Made by a program: the position numbers and the translations under genes. Shown piece by piece: positions 32,801-44,400 of a stretch of 64,000 bases of DNA; the stretch's first letter is position 1; each line of letters opens with the position of its first letter. The DNA lies in contig CM060704.1 of NCBI GenBank assembly GCA_030686995.1, positions 108,506,542-108,570,541 of the forward strand, given 5' to 3'. The notes beneath the pieces were generated by a model. The model was not told where the DNA came from, did no database searches, and saw only the letters and a program-made list of their open reading frames with translations. The stretch comes from Artemisia argyi. Taxonomy: Eukaryota; Streptophyta; Magnoliopsida; Asterales; Asteraceae.

Positions 32801-34843
32801 GATTCTTCATTAGTTGGACCCACCTTTGACTTATTGGCTTTTTGGAAAGCCATACACCCCATATTGATAAGCCAAGGCTTATTTCAGCCTTTTGAGCTTA
32901 TTTGATAGGGCTGCAAGCCTCATCCATTTTGGCCATTGTCTGAGTCAACACTGACTACTCAGTGTAAGATCCCAACTTCATACCCTCACCCAAGCTTCAT
33001 TAATAAGCAGTAAGCCCTGCTTATTGGCTTATTGGGTAGCCTAACAATCCACCTTCATAAGTCAACCTTTAGTTTGGACTCCTGAGCCCTTTTGTGGAAA
33101 CAACATTTGTCCAAAACTACCCATCTCAGGACTGTTTGGTCTGAGTATAAGCATAAGTGCTTATTTGTGATTAATTGCTTATTCAGTGTGCTACTTGGTT
33201 CTTATTTGCTTATTTCTTGTTGTTAATCATCTGTGCATGCTTAGTTTCTCATTTCATAGCTTTTTCATAATAGCTTAAGTCATAATAAGCTATTTAGTGA
33301 CTGTTTGGAAATAAGGGGGTGCACACAGCTTATTTTTAAGCTAAATCAAAAGTTTTTTCACAAAAGTTTCTTATTTTCATCTCATTTTTAGCTGTCAAAA
33401 AGAAAAACACCAAAAAAAGCAAACATAAAATTAGTGATAGCTTCTATTTAATAGATTCTATCTTTTTCATTTTTCATTTTAGCTTATTAATAAGCACTTT
33501 GCCATTTTTATAATTTTCTTAATTTCCTATTACCTTTAAGTATTTATAATAATTTTCTTAGATTTTTCCTAAACAGTTTACTATTTATTAGAATTAAAAG
33601 TAGTTTAATTAATTAAATAGGTAATATTAGTAATTAAATAGTTCTCTTTAATTTTAATTAACAACAATAGAATTTTATATTTTTCCTAGGTTTTATTAAT
33701 TATTTAAGACTTTTAGAAAATAGATTTATAATTTCCACTGTTCATTTTCCAATTTTCCTATTTAAATTAGTTAAATTAGATTTAAATTAATTAATATGTA
33801 ATTAATTAGTAAATTAGCTTAAATATAATTTTTAGTAACTTTTTATAATTTTTTAGGATTCCTGTGATGGTTAATTGGTTTTATAAATTTTTCCATAATT
33901 TTCTAAGTCATTTAGGTATTAATAGTAATTTAAAATAATTTAATTAGTTTAATTAATATAAATAGATTTTAATTAATTGAAAACTCATAAAAAGACAAAA
34001 ATATTTATTTTTATTTTTTATACTTTCTTCAAGTTCATTTTAAGATTTAGAAATTATTTTTGCAAGTTTTTAGTTTAATTTGTAATCTTTATAATTTTTA
34101 GTTAATTTAAATTAGGTTTAAAATAGATTTTCAATAGTTTTAATTAAATAATTGGTATTTAATTATTAAAATAATCATTTTTATAATTTCATTTTCATTT
34201 TAAATTTTCTTTTAATTTTAAGTTTTAAAAAGTTTCACTTGCACCCCCTGTAGTTTGTAATTTGTTAAAACCCATTTTCTCTGTCTGTTATCTGATTTCC
34301 CAGTCTGTGCTTTTGTGAATATATCTGTTATTGTTTATATCATTCCATAATTGTTCAAATACCAAGAAATCAGTAGTATAATCATTCCCCAATCATCTTG
34401 GTTACTATCCTCAGTGCCACTTATTCCACAAACGTTTAAAAATACAATTTCAATCTCGTTGGGAATTAACGACCCGGGGATTTCCCTGTACTTCCATGGA
34501 TTATAAACATTTGACTCTCCTTCCTAGATGAGCCTATTGACCCCACCCGGTTGAATGGTTGGTTTGGGAGGAGTCAAAAACGTTTCTGGCTTTTCCTAAT
34601 TTTCCAGTCTTATTCATATAGCTTATTTAAGCTATTTCTTTGTAGATTCCTTAGTATAACCAATTTCAAACCCTTTTCCGTCCAAATTCACCCGATCACA
34701 AACCCGTTTGATAACCATCCACACCTCGTCGGGACATAACGATCTGGGGAAACCCTATATTCCGCGGAGCATTGAGCCTAAGGAGTTTGACTATATTGAC
34801 CACATCCGTGGTTGACTTTAGTTGACTGCTTTTGCCCCAGTCA
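26830..34843 (+). repeat. 5' LTR of element A, split by solo LTR S1
   Basis: LTR parts are 26830-30410 and 34582-34843, about 3.84 kb together, matching 41459-45265. It begins with a hairpin, TGATGAGTG pairing with CACTCATCA. The TATA box TTATATAAG is at 27874-27882, about 1.04 kb in. U3 (about 26990-27470) holds some ten spaced GGTCC(C/T)T-like words about 45-55 bp apart. The remainder is AT-rich with no gene; a TTGTGGGTCCCAC-type block lies near 29520. It ends CCCCAGTCA. Confidence 0.9.
30411..34576 (+). repeat. Solo LTR S1 of an Athila-like relative, inside the 5' LTR of A
   Basis: 4,166 bp, TGATGAGTGTC to GAGGAGTCA, flanked by AAAAC (30406-30410 and 34577-34581). The uninterrupted sequence exists in the 3' LTR (about 45000: TTTAAAACGTTTCTGG). 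There is no internal region, so it is a solo LTR left by LTR-LTR recombination. The TATA box TATAAAAG is at 31445-31452. It is diverged from the A LTRs and closer to fragment G. No gene is in it; the short ORFs near 30512-31323 and 34551 have no coding signs. Confidence 0.92.
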
Positions 34844-34849
34844 AAATTT

Positions 34850-34867
34850 TGGCGCCGCTGCCGGGGA
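34850..34867 (+). promoter_or_regulatory. Primer-binding site of element A (tRNA-Asp type)
   Basis: TGGCGCCGCTGCCGGGGA lies 6 bp after the LTR end. This is the Athila/Tat-type PBS, complementary to the 3' end of a plant aspartate tRNA. Confidence 0.92.
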
Positions 34868-35151
34868 GGTCGTGCGCGCTATTCTAAATAGTTTTGCATA
34901 TTAGTGAATCGGGATATACATCCATTGTATATTTACCACCCTTGTTCATATTATCTTCTTATTTTCATATAAAAACAAAACTGTTCACGAAAATATTTTA
35001 AAATCAGTTTTCAACGAACACAAAAAACCCAAAAACATTTTCTTTCCTATTTGTATAAAATGTCTTTCCAAAAACCCAAAAATAATCACCTTTACCCTCT
35101 CACATCTTTGATTCTTCATCCCTACCCCTCCCAAACCTCTTGATTCTTTCT
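34868..35151 (+). other. Leader of element A
   Basis: AT-rich untranslated sequence between the PBS and the first ATG of the gag-like ORF. No motif recognised. Confidence 0.7.
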
Positions 35152-36530
35152 ATGTCTCATCCACACTTTCTGATCTGTCAGTGGCGTGGTAGTCCTTATA
35201 ATGATGGCAATTGCCCCAGTTGTGGCATGGTAGAGTCAGGAAACGGGTCTGTCTATAACTAAGATCCCTATTCCTACCATGGCACCACTGATTCATTCCA
35301 TCAGCTACCACACCATGAGACTCAGCAGTTTTACTATTGTGAGTACTATGGTGGTTCACACTACAGTTCTGATTGTCAATCGGGAAACACGCTTGTCTAT
35401 GAGCAGTTTCCTGATAACAATTATAGCTCTAGCACATACAACCCACAGCCACATCAGTTTTACTGTTGTGAGTACTGTGGAGGTCCACACTCTAGCTCGG
35501 ATTGTCAAACAAGGAATCCATTTCCTTGTAACAATTACGACTATTCGTTTTCAGACCCACCTCCACAGTACCAAATGATCCAAGCAACTCCTCATGATAC
35601 TGAGCAAGACCTTTTACTAAAGGCTCTTGATATATTGAAAGAACTTAAGGAGGAGTTGGTTACTACATCGTTTCAAGACTCTCGTGAGAAATCTATGGCA
35701 GAATTACTTGCTGAGGAACGAGATGCTAGAAACGAATTGAGCATGGAAGAATTGCTAGTCTTAGAACAAGCAGCTATAACACGTGCCAAATTTCGTATAG
35801 CTGCTCTTCTAGACTGTGATGATGATAGTGATAATGAAGACACCCTTGATATCCGAGAGAGTCACAGGGGACTTTTGATCATGTGTGTGATATCCCTTCA
35901 CCCCCTGATAATCCAAATGATCAAATTGAGATTGTCTCTGATTCCAGTGATGATTGTTTATCTTTTGGAGACATTGAGTATGTTGATGCATCTCTTCCCC
36001 ACTCTAATGTTGACTTTCTTCTCGAGGAGTTCGCCGATGAACTCACTCACACCAATCCACTTCCATCGGGATGTGATGATGATCTCTTTGATTTCAAAGA
36101 TGATATGGAAGAAGTCGAAGCATTCCTTGCCCTAGATAGTTCAACTTCGTATGAAGTTGATGATGACTATCTTGATTCAGAGGGGGATATTCTTTTCCTT
36201 GAAAGCTTATTGAATGATGATCCATCACTCAATTCCAATCTCAATACCGGGCTTAGTGATTCAAACACTGATGAAAATTCTTTATCTTATGGAGACATCC
36301 GTGATATTGATGAAATACCTTCTGAGCCCATCATTGATCACCTTATCATGACTCTTCTAGAGTATGATGGCGAGAAACATCATGATCGGGGGGAAAGATT
36401 CTCAATCATCAGAATTTGTATTTCTATGACAAATTATCCCACCCTCCCTCCCGGGATGTTTTCTAACCCTAAGAGCTTACCCGACAAAATCCAAATTCAG
36501 GAAACTAAACCTGATCTTGAGGATGAGCAT
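35152..36530 (+). pseudogene. Gag-like ORF of element A, 5' part (zinc-knuckle and acidic regions)
   Basis: It starts at ATG 35152 (MSHPHFLICQW). Cys-rich motifs follow: CQWRGSPYNDGNCPSC, a degenerate CEYYGGSHYSSDC and CEYCGGPHSSSDC (C-x2-C-x3-H-x4-C, one residue shorter than the classic retroviral knuckle). Then comes a helical, probably coiled-coil stretch (KALDILKELKEELV, MAELLAEERDARNELSMEEL) and a long acidic region (DCDDDSDNED, DSEGDILFLESLLNDD). Lesions are TAA at 35260-35262 and a frameshift between about 35850 and 35883. Solo LTR S2 then interrupts it after 36530. I recall very similar proteins as abundant in Tanacetum-type assemblies. Nucleic-acid binding is inferred from the knuckles. 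No enzyme domain is present. Confidence 0.75.
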
Positions 36531-39500
36531 TGATGAGTGTCTAAATACTCATCATTTTATACCAATCTGAACTGCCAAAACATCCAAAAACACTCAAATA
36601 TGCATCAAAATACTTAAAATATCTTAGAAGTGTGTTTTATATGTTTCAAATGCAAAATAATCAAAAACAGATAAAAAACGTACAAAGTTTGCATAATTGG
36701 CAGTTTCAGTCCCTCAAGTTTCAAAAGTTGTCAAACTAGTCCCTGGTTATTCTAAAAACATGAAAAGTCACCAAAGGTCCTTTTTAATCATAAAGTTACA
36801 TATTTAGTCCTTTGGTGCAAAGTTTCACAAAATTACAAGTTTAGTCCCTATACTTTGGAAATTGACATAAATGGTCCCTGGGATGTAAAAACTTTGAGAA
36901 AAATCAATTTTGGTCCTTGTATTACTAATCTTTTGCAGGAATGATCCTTGGTGTGAAGTTTGGTGAAATGACATATTTAGTCCCTGAAGTTTGGTTAATT
37001 GGCAACTTTGGTCCCCGGATATAAAATATGGGAATTTGTCATTATTGGTCCTTGGGGTATTTAATCTTGGCAAGTTTAGTCCTTATTTAAACTATGGAAA
37101 TACTACACAACAGGTCCCCTCAACTTTGCATTAATTACAAAATTGGTCCTTGTGTAATTTCTAAACCAAACGGATCCTTATTATTAATACAAGCCAAAAA
37201 CCAATCCAAACTAAACTACCCAAGCCCACCCCCTTTTTCCTATTCCTAGGCCCAAACTAAATCAGCCCAATCCATCCCCAGGGTCAACACCCGGTCAAAC
37301 ACCACCACTCCCAAACTACCCTTCCCTCCAAAACCACCCCTCACCAATGCTTCACCAATACCACCCTCCACCTCACCTGTTTTGCCACCTGCTACCACCA
37401 CCTCATCACCTCCACCTCACCACAACCTTCCAAACTAAATTAAACCCCTAAAACCCTCACACGTTACTCATCTGACACAGTAATACCTTTGGCGCCAAGT
37501 TACTAATTTAAACGACTAGGATGATTGAGACCAATCCAACGATCCAGAGGTGGTGGGAAATGTCACAGTGGGTCCCACAAACCCTGAAAGTGACTATAAA
37601 GAAGAAAAGAGGCAGAAGAGAAGAAGGATTAGAATAGCTTTAATTTAGCTTAATCGTAGGTAGTGTAATTCACTTATTTAGTTGTACTTTCAATTGAAAC
37701 AGCTTGTACCCAGTTAATTTCATGTATTTCAATCTTTATTTTCAAGTCAATTTCAAGTTTTAGCTTGTATCTCAGTTAGTGTTCAATTTTCATTAAAAAT
37801 CTCAAGTTGGTGAAATACTGTTGTTTGTTGTTATTTTGGATTGAAATAGCTCACATAAGCCTTGACAAAGCTTGTGAAGCTTTTAGAAACTTAAAATCAG
37901 CAATACTTATTAAAAATAGAAAAATACATAAAAAATCAAATAAATAGGAAATAAATAAAAAAATAGTGTTAGTGATGATGCAAGCAATGGAGCATGGTGA
38001 TTTTGGATTGTACTGGTTATAGTGCTCATTGGTGAGTTTTAGGAGAGGTACACAGTCCTTGGTTCCATAACCTCAGCCTTGAACCATTTGTAAGTCTCAA
38101 AGTTTGATTCTTCGTATTATTGATATTGTTGTTACTAGTAGTAATTTAGTGGTCATTTAACTTCATTTGGTATATTTAATCTGTTGCAATCATAAAATCA
38201 GTGGAGTTAGTTTCAAAATCTAATAGTTATAGTGTAAACAGTTATATAAGGGGGTGTTTGGCATTGCCCTGTTCACTGTGATCAAATTGTTGTTTGTGGT
38301 TAGAATAGGTTTAGACAACCTAGTTTAGGTTAGTAGAACTTGTTTCAACCATTTAAGTCAGTAGTTACTTGTGAAAAAGTCAAAATTCCATATCATATCC
38401 CACAACAGTTAACTGATTTGGTTTTTGGAATCCATGATCACTAATTTTAGCTCATAAGTTGTTATATTATCATATTTTAGTCTCATTATAGCATAATATT
38501 ACATATTCAGCTCATTAGAATCAAAAAAATCTCACAAAAGTCAAGTTTTAAGTTTTTCACAAAAAGGTCAAAGTTTACCTTTCATAGTTTTCCAAAAGTT
38601 CACAGAATTAATTTGATTTTTGTATTTGCTCTCAAGACTTGAAACTTGTTTCTATTAATTGTCTACCAGCTCAACTTCCATTTCCCAACATCCTTTTATT
38701 TTTAGTAATTTTCTAGTGGGCCCCAGCTAGGTCCAAACATACTTGCAGGGCAAGGGGGTTCCCCTGCATCAGCAGGTCACCACCACTCAGCCACCTTAGG
38801 TGGTGTTTTCTGACCAACTCAGTGGGTCCCACACCATAAACTTAGGTTCTCCCAACCCCCCTCCTACCAGGGATCATTTGTTGACCAATTGTTTGACCTA
38901 GTACCCAGTGGACCCCACCTGAAATCAGCCTTGATCTTTGTCCCTTTTCTGTGTTACTCTTGGTTTTTGGATGTGCTTATTTTGATCTTATTGCTTATCC
39001 TATAAGCTTATTCACCTGAATCCTGCTCATACATGTCCAACATACTCATTTGAATCAGATTTATCCATAGTGGGTCCCACACAAGCTCAGTTGAGCTTAT
39101 TTGTTTGTTTGGTCAAACAAAGTCAACAGTGGAGCTAATAAGCTTCCACACAGCTTATTTTTAAGTTATAAAAATATTGTTTTTACAAAAGTTAGTCATT
39201 TTTAGGTACAAAGTAGGTTGGTAAAAGAAAAAATCCAGAAAAACAAATATAAAAATAAGTGATAGTTTCTATTTAATTTAATTTAATTTAATTTTAATTT
39301 TCATTTTTAGATTTTTATTAAGTAACCTATATTTTTATATTTTTATTAATTTCCTTTTATATTAAAGTATTTTTAGTAATTTTATTAGATTTTTATATTA
39401 TCATTTAGTATTTATTAGAATTAAAATTAGTTTTATTAATAATTAATCAATAATTAAGTTTTAAATAGCATAATTAATTTTTATAAGGTAACACCTAGTT

Positions 39501-40398
39501 TTTATATTTTTCCTAGCATTTATATGTCATAATATAATTTTAGAAATTTTCTTGTAATTTTTACTGTTCATTTACTAGTTTTATAATTTAAATAGTTTAA
39601 TTGGTAATTAATTAATAAATAGAATAAAATTAGTAAACTAGTTTAAAAAAAAGATAAAATAAACTTTTTATAATTTTTTAGGATTCCTATGATGGTTAAT
39701 TAGATTTATAAAAATCTTCTTAATTATCTAAGTCTTTTTAGTATTTATAATAATTTAAATCATATAAATAGTTAAATAATAATTAAATAGTTAATAATTA
39801 ATAATAAATAGATAAATAGTCTTAAAAATATAATTTTATTTTTAAAATAAGTTTTATAATATTTTAGACTTTTACAAATTTTAATTTTATATTTCTAGAC
39901 TTATTTTACATTTTTCTTATTTATTAATGAATTATTATATAATTAATAATAGTTATTAAATAATAATAATTAATTAAATAATTAGTAATTATAAAATAAA
40001 TATTTTAAGTTTATTTAATTTGCATTTAAGCCCCTAAGGTATGCAAATTACTACTTTAGTTAAAATTGTTTTTGTTTCGTACGTTTACGTAGAATTAAAT
40101 TAAACGTACGCGTTTTTAATTATTAAAAGTTTTTAAATATCTGGCTTTTACGTAATCGTTAAAATAGTTTATCTAAGTTATTTTGTTTTATAAAATCCTA
40201 GTGTGATCACTCACACACACACTTATACCATTTCCTGTTCATAATCACTCAATCACAAACTCGTTTTTAATACCATCACAACCTCGTTGGGACATTACGA
40301 CCCGAGGAAACACTGTATTCCACGGAAGCATTGGTTTAGACTGTTTGACTTGTTGACCATTACTTGGTTGATATTACCTGACCGTTTAAGGCCAATCA
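36531..40398 (+). repeat. Solo LTR S2 of an Athila-like relative, inside the gag-like ORF of A
   Basis: 3,868 bp, TGATGAGTGTC to GGCCAATCA, flanked by the duplication AGCAT (36526-36530 and 40399-40403). No internal region. The TATA box TATAAAG is at 37595-37601, about 1.06 kb in. The left hairpin and spaced GGTCC words of the family are present. It contains no gene. It entered after A, since it cuts the ORF of A. Confidence 0.92.
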
Positions 40399-40634
40399 AG
40401 CATCCTTTCATGATTATTCTCATGACCTTCTCGGTGCCTTCCTCTCTTCTTCACTCCTTCGGGAATGAAGATACCATCTTTGATCCCGGCATTTTCATTT
40501 ACCCTTATCTTGAGCCGGTTACTTATCTCATCGGTGTGGAACTTTCACGTGCTTCAAATGTTTGTCCAAACATCTTGAATGAAAGTCCGATTGAGATTGT
40601 CTCTTCCACATCATGCTTCCCCAAGGACAAATGA
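40399..40634 (+). pseudogene. Gag-like ORF of element A, 3' part
   Basis: This is the continuation of the ORF at 35152-36530 beyond solo LTR S2. With one AGCAT copy removed, the frame that ends at codon 36528-36530 continues in phase from 40404 to TGA 40632-40634. The segment contains FGNEDTIFDPGIFIYPYLEP and NESPIEIVSS, which I remember as the C-terminal signature of the same Asteraceae protein family. An ATG at 40287 lies in S2 and is not the true start. Confidence 0.8.
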
Positions 40635-41447
40635 ATTCGGGGTCGAGTCATGCTAGCGACTCGGTAAACAAAAACAGTAGCATGTACTTAGGGTTTTCAC
40701 CCTAAGTGTGGGGAGTTACCCCTACTGTGGTTACCAATACAGTGAAAAAGCAAAAATGGTGTTTCCACGTTTAGATTATAATGTTGCCCTTTTACGTTCA
40801 AAGAGTCGGCATAATAGCCGGGACTTTGAATATTGAGGACAATATTCATTCTAAGTGTGGGCGGGGGGGGGGGGGGGGGGGTATTTCGCTATTCTAGCGA
40901 ATTTTATCACATTTTACTATCTAATACCCCCGTTTTTGGCAAAAATTTAAAAAAAAAAAATTTCACTTGAGTTTAAAATTTTTTTTGGTTATCAGTCCGC
41001 CATGTCTAAACGACAAAAGGATTGGCTAATCCAGGAGCAAACGGCTCGTGGTAAAGATATATCAAATCCGTTGATGGCTTGCAATTTGCCCAAAATTGTA
41101 TGGTACCTCAACTCGCCATATCCTAAAAATTGAATGAGTTGGCTAGCCCGCAAGATTATGGCTTGTGGTAAAGGCAGTGGAAAAACCATAATTGGTAATC
41201 AGCTCACCAAGATGTTGACTTTGTCCATCAAGAGTTGGCTAGTCCAGAAGCAAACGGCTTTTGGTAAAGACAAATCAAATCCGTTGACAGCTGGTGGTTT
41301 GCTCAAAATCACATGGTTATCAAGTGGACCATAGTTCTTATTTGAACCGAAACATTTGGCTACTCCAGATGTGATGGCTTTTGGTAAAGAGTTTAAAATC
41401 CATTAAATTTTCAAAACAGTTTATTGCTAGGGACTAGCAATATTTTT
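40635..41447 (+). other. 3' untranslated region of element A
   Basis: No gene. It has two CTAAGTGTGGG(G/C) blocks (about 40700 and 40853), a 19-base G run at 40863-40881, AT-rich sequence and then the tandem repeat 41020-41400. Confidence 0.75.
41020..41400 (+). repeat. 3' UTR tandem repeat of element A, about four units
   Basis: Units start near 41020, 41137, 41232 and 41353, each with TTGGCTA followed by GGCT and GGTAAAG. The third (41232-41323) is the best conserved and is nearly the same as 24485-24573 of copia B1. Tandem repeats in this position are known in Tat/Athila-type gypsy elements. Confidence 0.82.
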
Positions 41448-41458
41448 GTGTGGGGGAT
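41448..41458 (+). promoter_or_regulatory. Polypurine tract of element A
   Basis: The G-rich run GTGTGGGGGAT lies immediately before the 3' LTR start TGATGAGTGCT. It is a weak but correctly placed tract. Confidence 0.75.
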
Positions 41459-44400
41459 TGATGAGTGCTTAAACACTCATAATTTTTGGTCAAATCTGAA
41501 CTGCAGAACATAAAAAAAGACTCAGAAATGCATCAAAATACTAAAAATATTTCAAAATTGTGTTTTATAAGTTTTAGATGCAAAATTGGCAGTTTCAGTC
41601 CCCCAACTTTCATAAAATGTCAAAACTAGTCCCTAGTCATTCAAAATATGGAAAATTATCACCAAAGGTCCTTTTAAAATCATAAGTGGTCATATTTAGT
41701 ACTTTGGTGAAAAATCTCAAAAGTTTTGTAAATTTACAAGTTTAGTCCCTGGAGTTTCAAATATTGACAGATTTGGTCCCTGGTGTAAATTTTTGGATAA
41801 AAAATCATTTTTAGGTCCTTGGGAAATCACAAAGTGGCAACATTGATCCTTGGGTGGCAAGTTTAGTGAAATTACATGTTTGGTCCCTGGAGTTTGAAAG
41901 TTTGGCAGAAAAGGTCCCCGGATATCAAATTTTGGAAAATTAACCTTTATGATCCTTTGGTTATTGGTATTTGGCAAGATTAGACCTTATGAGTAATTTT
42001 GGAAAATTACAACTCAAGTCCTTGCAATTTCAGATTTTTACATGTATGGTCCTTGTTATTTTTGAGCTTAAATAAACCAAACCAAAACAAATCCAAACCA
42101 AACATGCAACCTGATCCATAAATAAACCCAAAGCCCAAATCCTAAGGCCCAACCCCCTAAACTAATACCACCCCAGGTCAAACGGTCAACATGCAGGGTC
42201 AAAACACCAGTCAACACCACTGTACACCCATCTTCCATCCCTTAATTCCTACTTCCTGCTCCCCCCTCCTCCATGATAGTTTCACCAAACCTCATTAATA
42301 CACTCACCTACACCCCACCTTCCCCCTCCTCATTAAAGCTCTTACCAAACCCCATAACCTGCCAATTGCCCATTTCCCACCAAAAAGGATTTTAAAGGTT
42401 GGGATTGATTTGAAGCATCCAACGGTCCAGAAAGAAGTGGGAAAGTCAAAGGAACTCCTAGGGACTTATATAAGTGAAGAAAAATGATGGAAGCAGTAGT
42501 AGTTAGTGTAGAATTAATTTAGTCTTAGTTTAGTAAAATCGTCCTTATTGTAATTTCTAATTTTAGTCGTAATTTTTAGTTCAAGAAAGTTTTATGAAAC
42601 CTCTGTAATGTAATTTTGTCATTTGTTAAGTTTTAAATTCAAGTCTTGTTACATTTTCAGTTTCATGAATAAATTTTACTAGGAATCTCATTGTGCCTTG
42701 ATTATTGAAACAGTTGTTGTTAAGTCTCCACTAAGCTCACATTAGCTTATTATTAAGCTTTTAAAACTTTGTAGGTTATTTAGTGTATCAGAAAACATAA
42801 AAACAAAAAGAAAAAAAATATACTAAAAATAAAATAAATAAGAAGGATTAGTGGCAAACTGAGGTGACAAGCTTTCATAAGCTGATAAGACCTCCTGATA
42901 AGCTCGGGAAACTTCTTGATAGTTTTCCAGAGTATATCTCACACCTTGGTTCCATTTCTGAGCACTGGACAATTTGTGAGTATTTTTCCATTTATCTTTT
43001 GCATTTTTCTGTAGCTAATATTTAATTCTATATAACTCAGTGTTTTTATGCTTGTTTAATGTTCCTAAAGTCAGTTTAAATTAGTTTAAGCTTGCTTCAT
43101 TGTTAAATTTCAGTTGTTTCTGAATTCTTAGTATTGACTGTCCAAATTAGTATAACTTAGAAAGATATGTATTTGTGTTTGTAGGCTTAAGTTTTTGTGC
43201 TTATTTCAGCTTACTTAATCATAATGAGTCTTTATAATTTAGTTTCATGATCTAGTGTAGTCATTTACTTTGAAAAACAAAAAACAGTCATTATTAAGGG
43301 GGTGTTTGGGATAACTGTGTGTGCCTTGTTGTGGTGGTTGTTTATGGTTCAACTTTGCTTAGACTTAGCACTTAGGCAGTAACCAACTTAGATCAAAACT
43401 TTTCTGGGTCAATTCACTAGAAAACGTCAAAATCACCCACAAGTCCGTCCAACAGTTAACTGTTGAGGTCTTTGGGTCTCAAACCTCACCCATTTTGATT
43501 AAAAGTTGTTCTTCTAGCCATATTTAGCCTTAATATAACTTAATACATCAATTTAAGTCAGTTAGACCCAATCAAAGTTCAAGGAAGTCAAAGTTATAAG
43601 TTTACATGAAAAGTCAAAATGACATGTTTTCAGTTTTTTCCAAAACTTGTAGGATTTTTGTGGAATTTTGTGTTGAATTCTAGGACTTGAGCTTTTTAGG
43701 AAAGGTAGTCCCCCAGCTCAACTGCAAGTTCCCCCCTTTATCTTATTTTTAGGATTTTTCTGTGGGCCCCACCATCACCCTAAACTCATCTGCAGGGGAA
43801 GGTAATCCCTTGTGCAGCAGACCCCTCCACCATCACCACCACTTTGGTGGTGGTTTCTGGCCACCTCGGTGGGCCCTATTGTCCAAATTTAGGTTCTTTC
43901 AACCCCCTCCTAGCACTCTTCAAGTTTTGACCAAAAGATTGAACTCAGACCTTGTGGACCCCACCTGAAACCATCACTCAATTCTGTCCCATTTTCTGAG
44001 TTGATATAAGTTTCCAAGTGCTTAATTAGTGCTTATTTTCTTATTCTGTGAACTTATTTGTGAGATTCTTACTTAAACATGTCCACACAACTTAAGTGAA
44101 CCAGAATCTACCTTTGTGGGTCCCACTTATGCTCATTTGAGCTTATTTCCTTGTTTGGTCAACATAAGTCAACTGCCCTAGCTTATTGCTTGCATTTGGC
44201 TTATTTTTAATTTATATAAAAGTTGTTTTTACAAAAGTTGTTTGTTTTTAGGTATAAAATAGTTTTGTAAAAGAAAAATCAAGAAAAACCAATTTAAAAT
44301 TAAGTGATAGTTTCTATTTAATGTAATTTAAATTTTTAATTTTCCTGTTTAGATTTTTGTTAAGCACTTAGCATTTTTATATTTTTCTTAAATTTCTTTT

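Noticed and set aside
34850..34867. tRNA gene fragment
   Set aside because: It is complementary to a tRNA 3' end and sits 6 bp after an LTR, so it is a primer-binding site. The same applies to 13371, 46671 and 57404.
40287..40398. ATG 40287 as the start of a 115-aa gene
   Set aside because: It lies in solo LTR S2. The conserved protein part begins after the target duplication and belongs to the ORF started at 35152.
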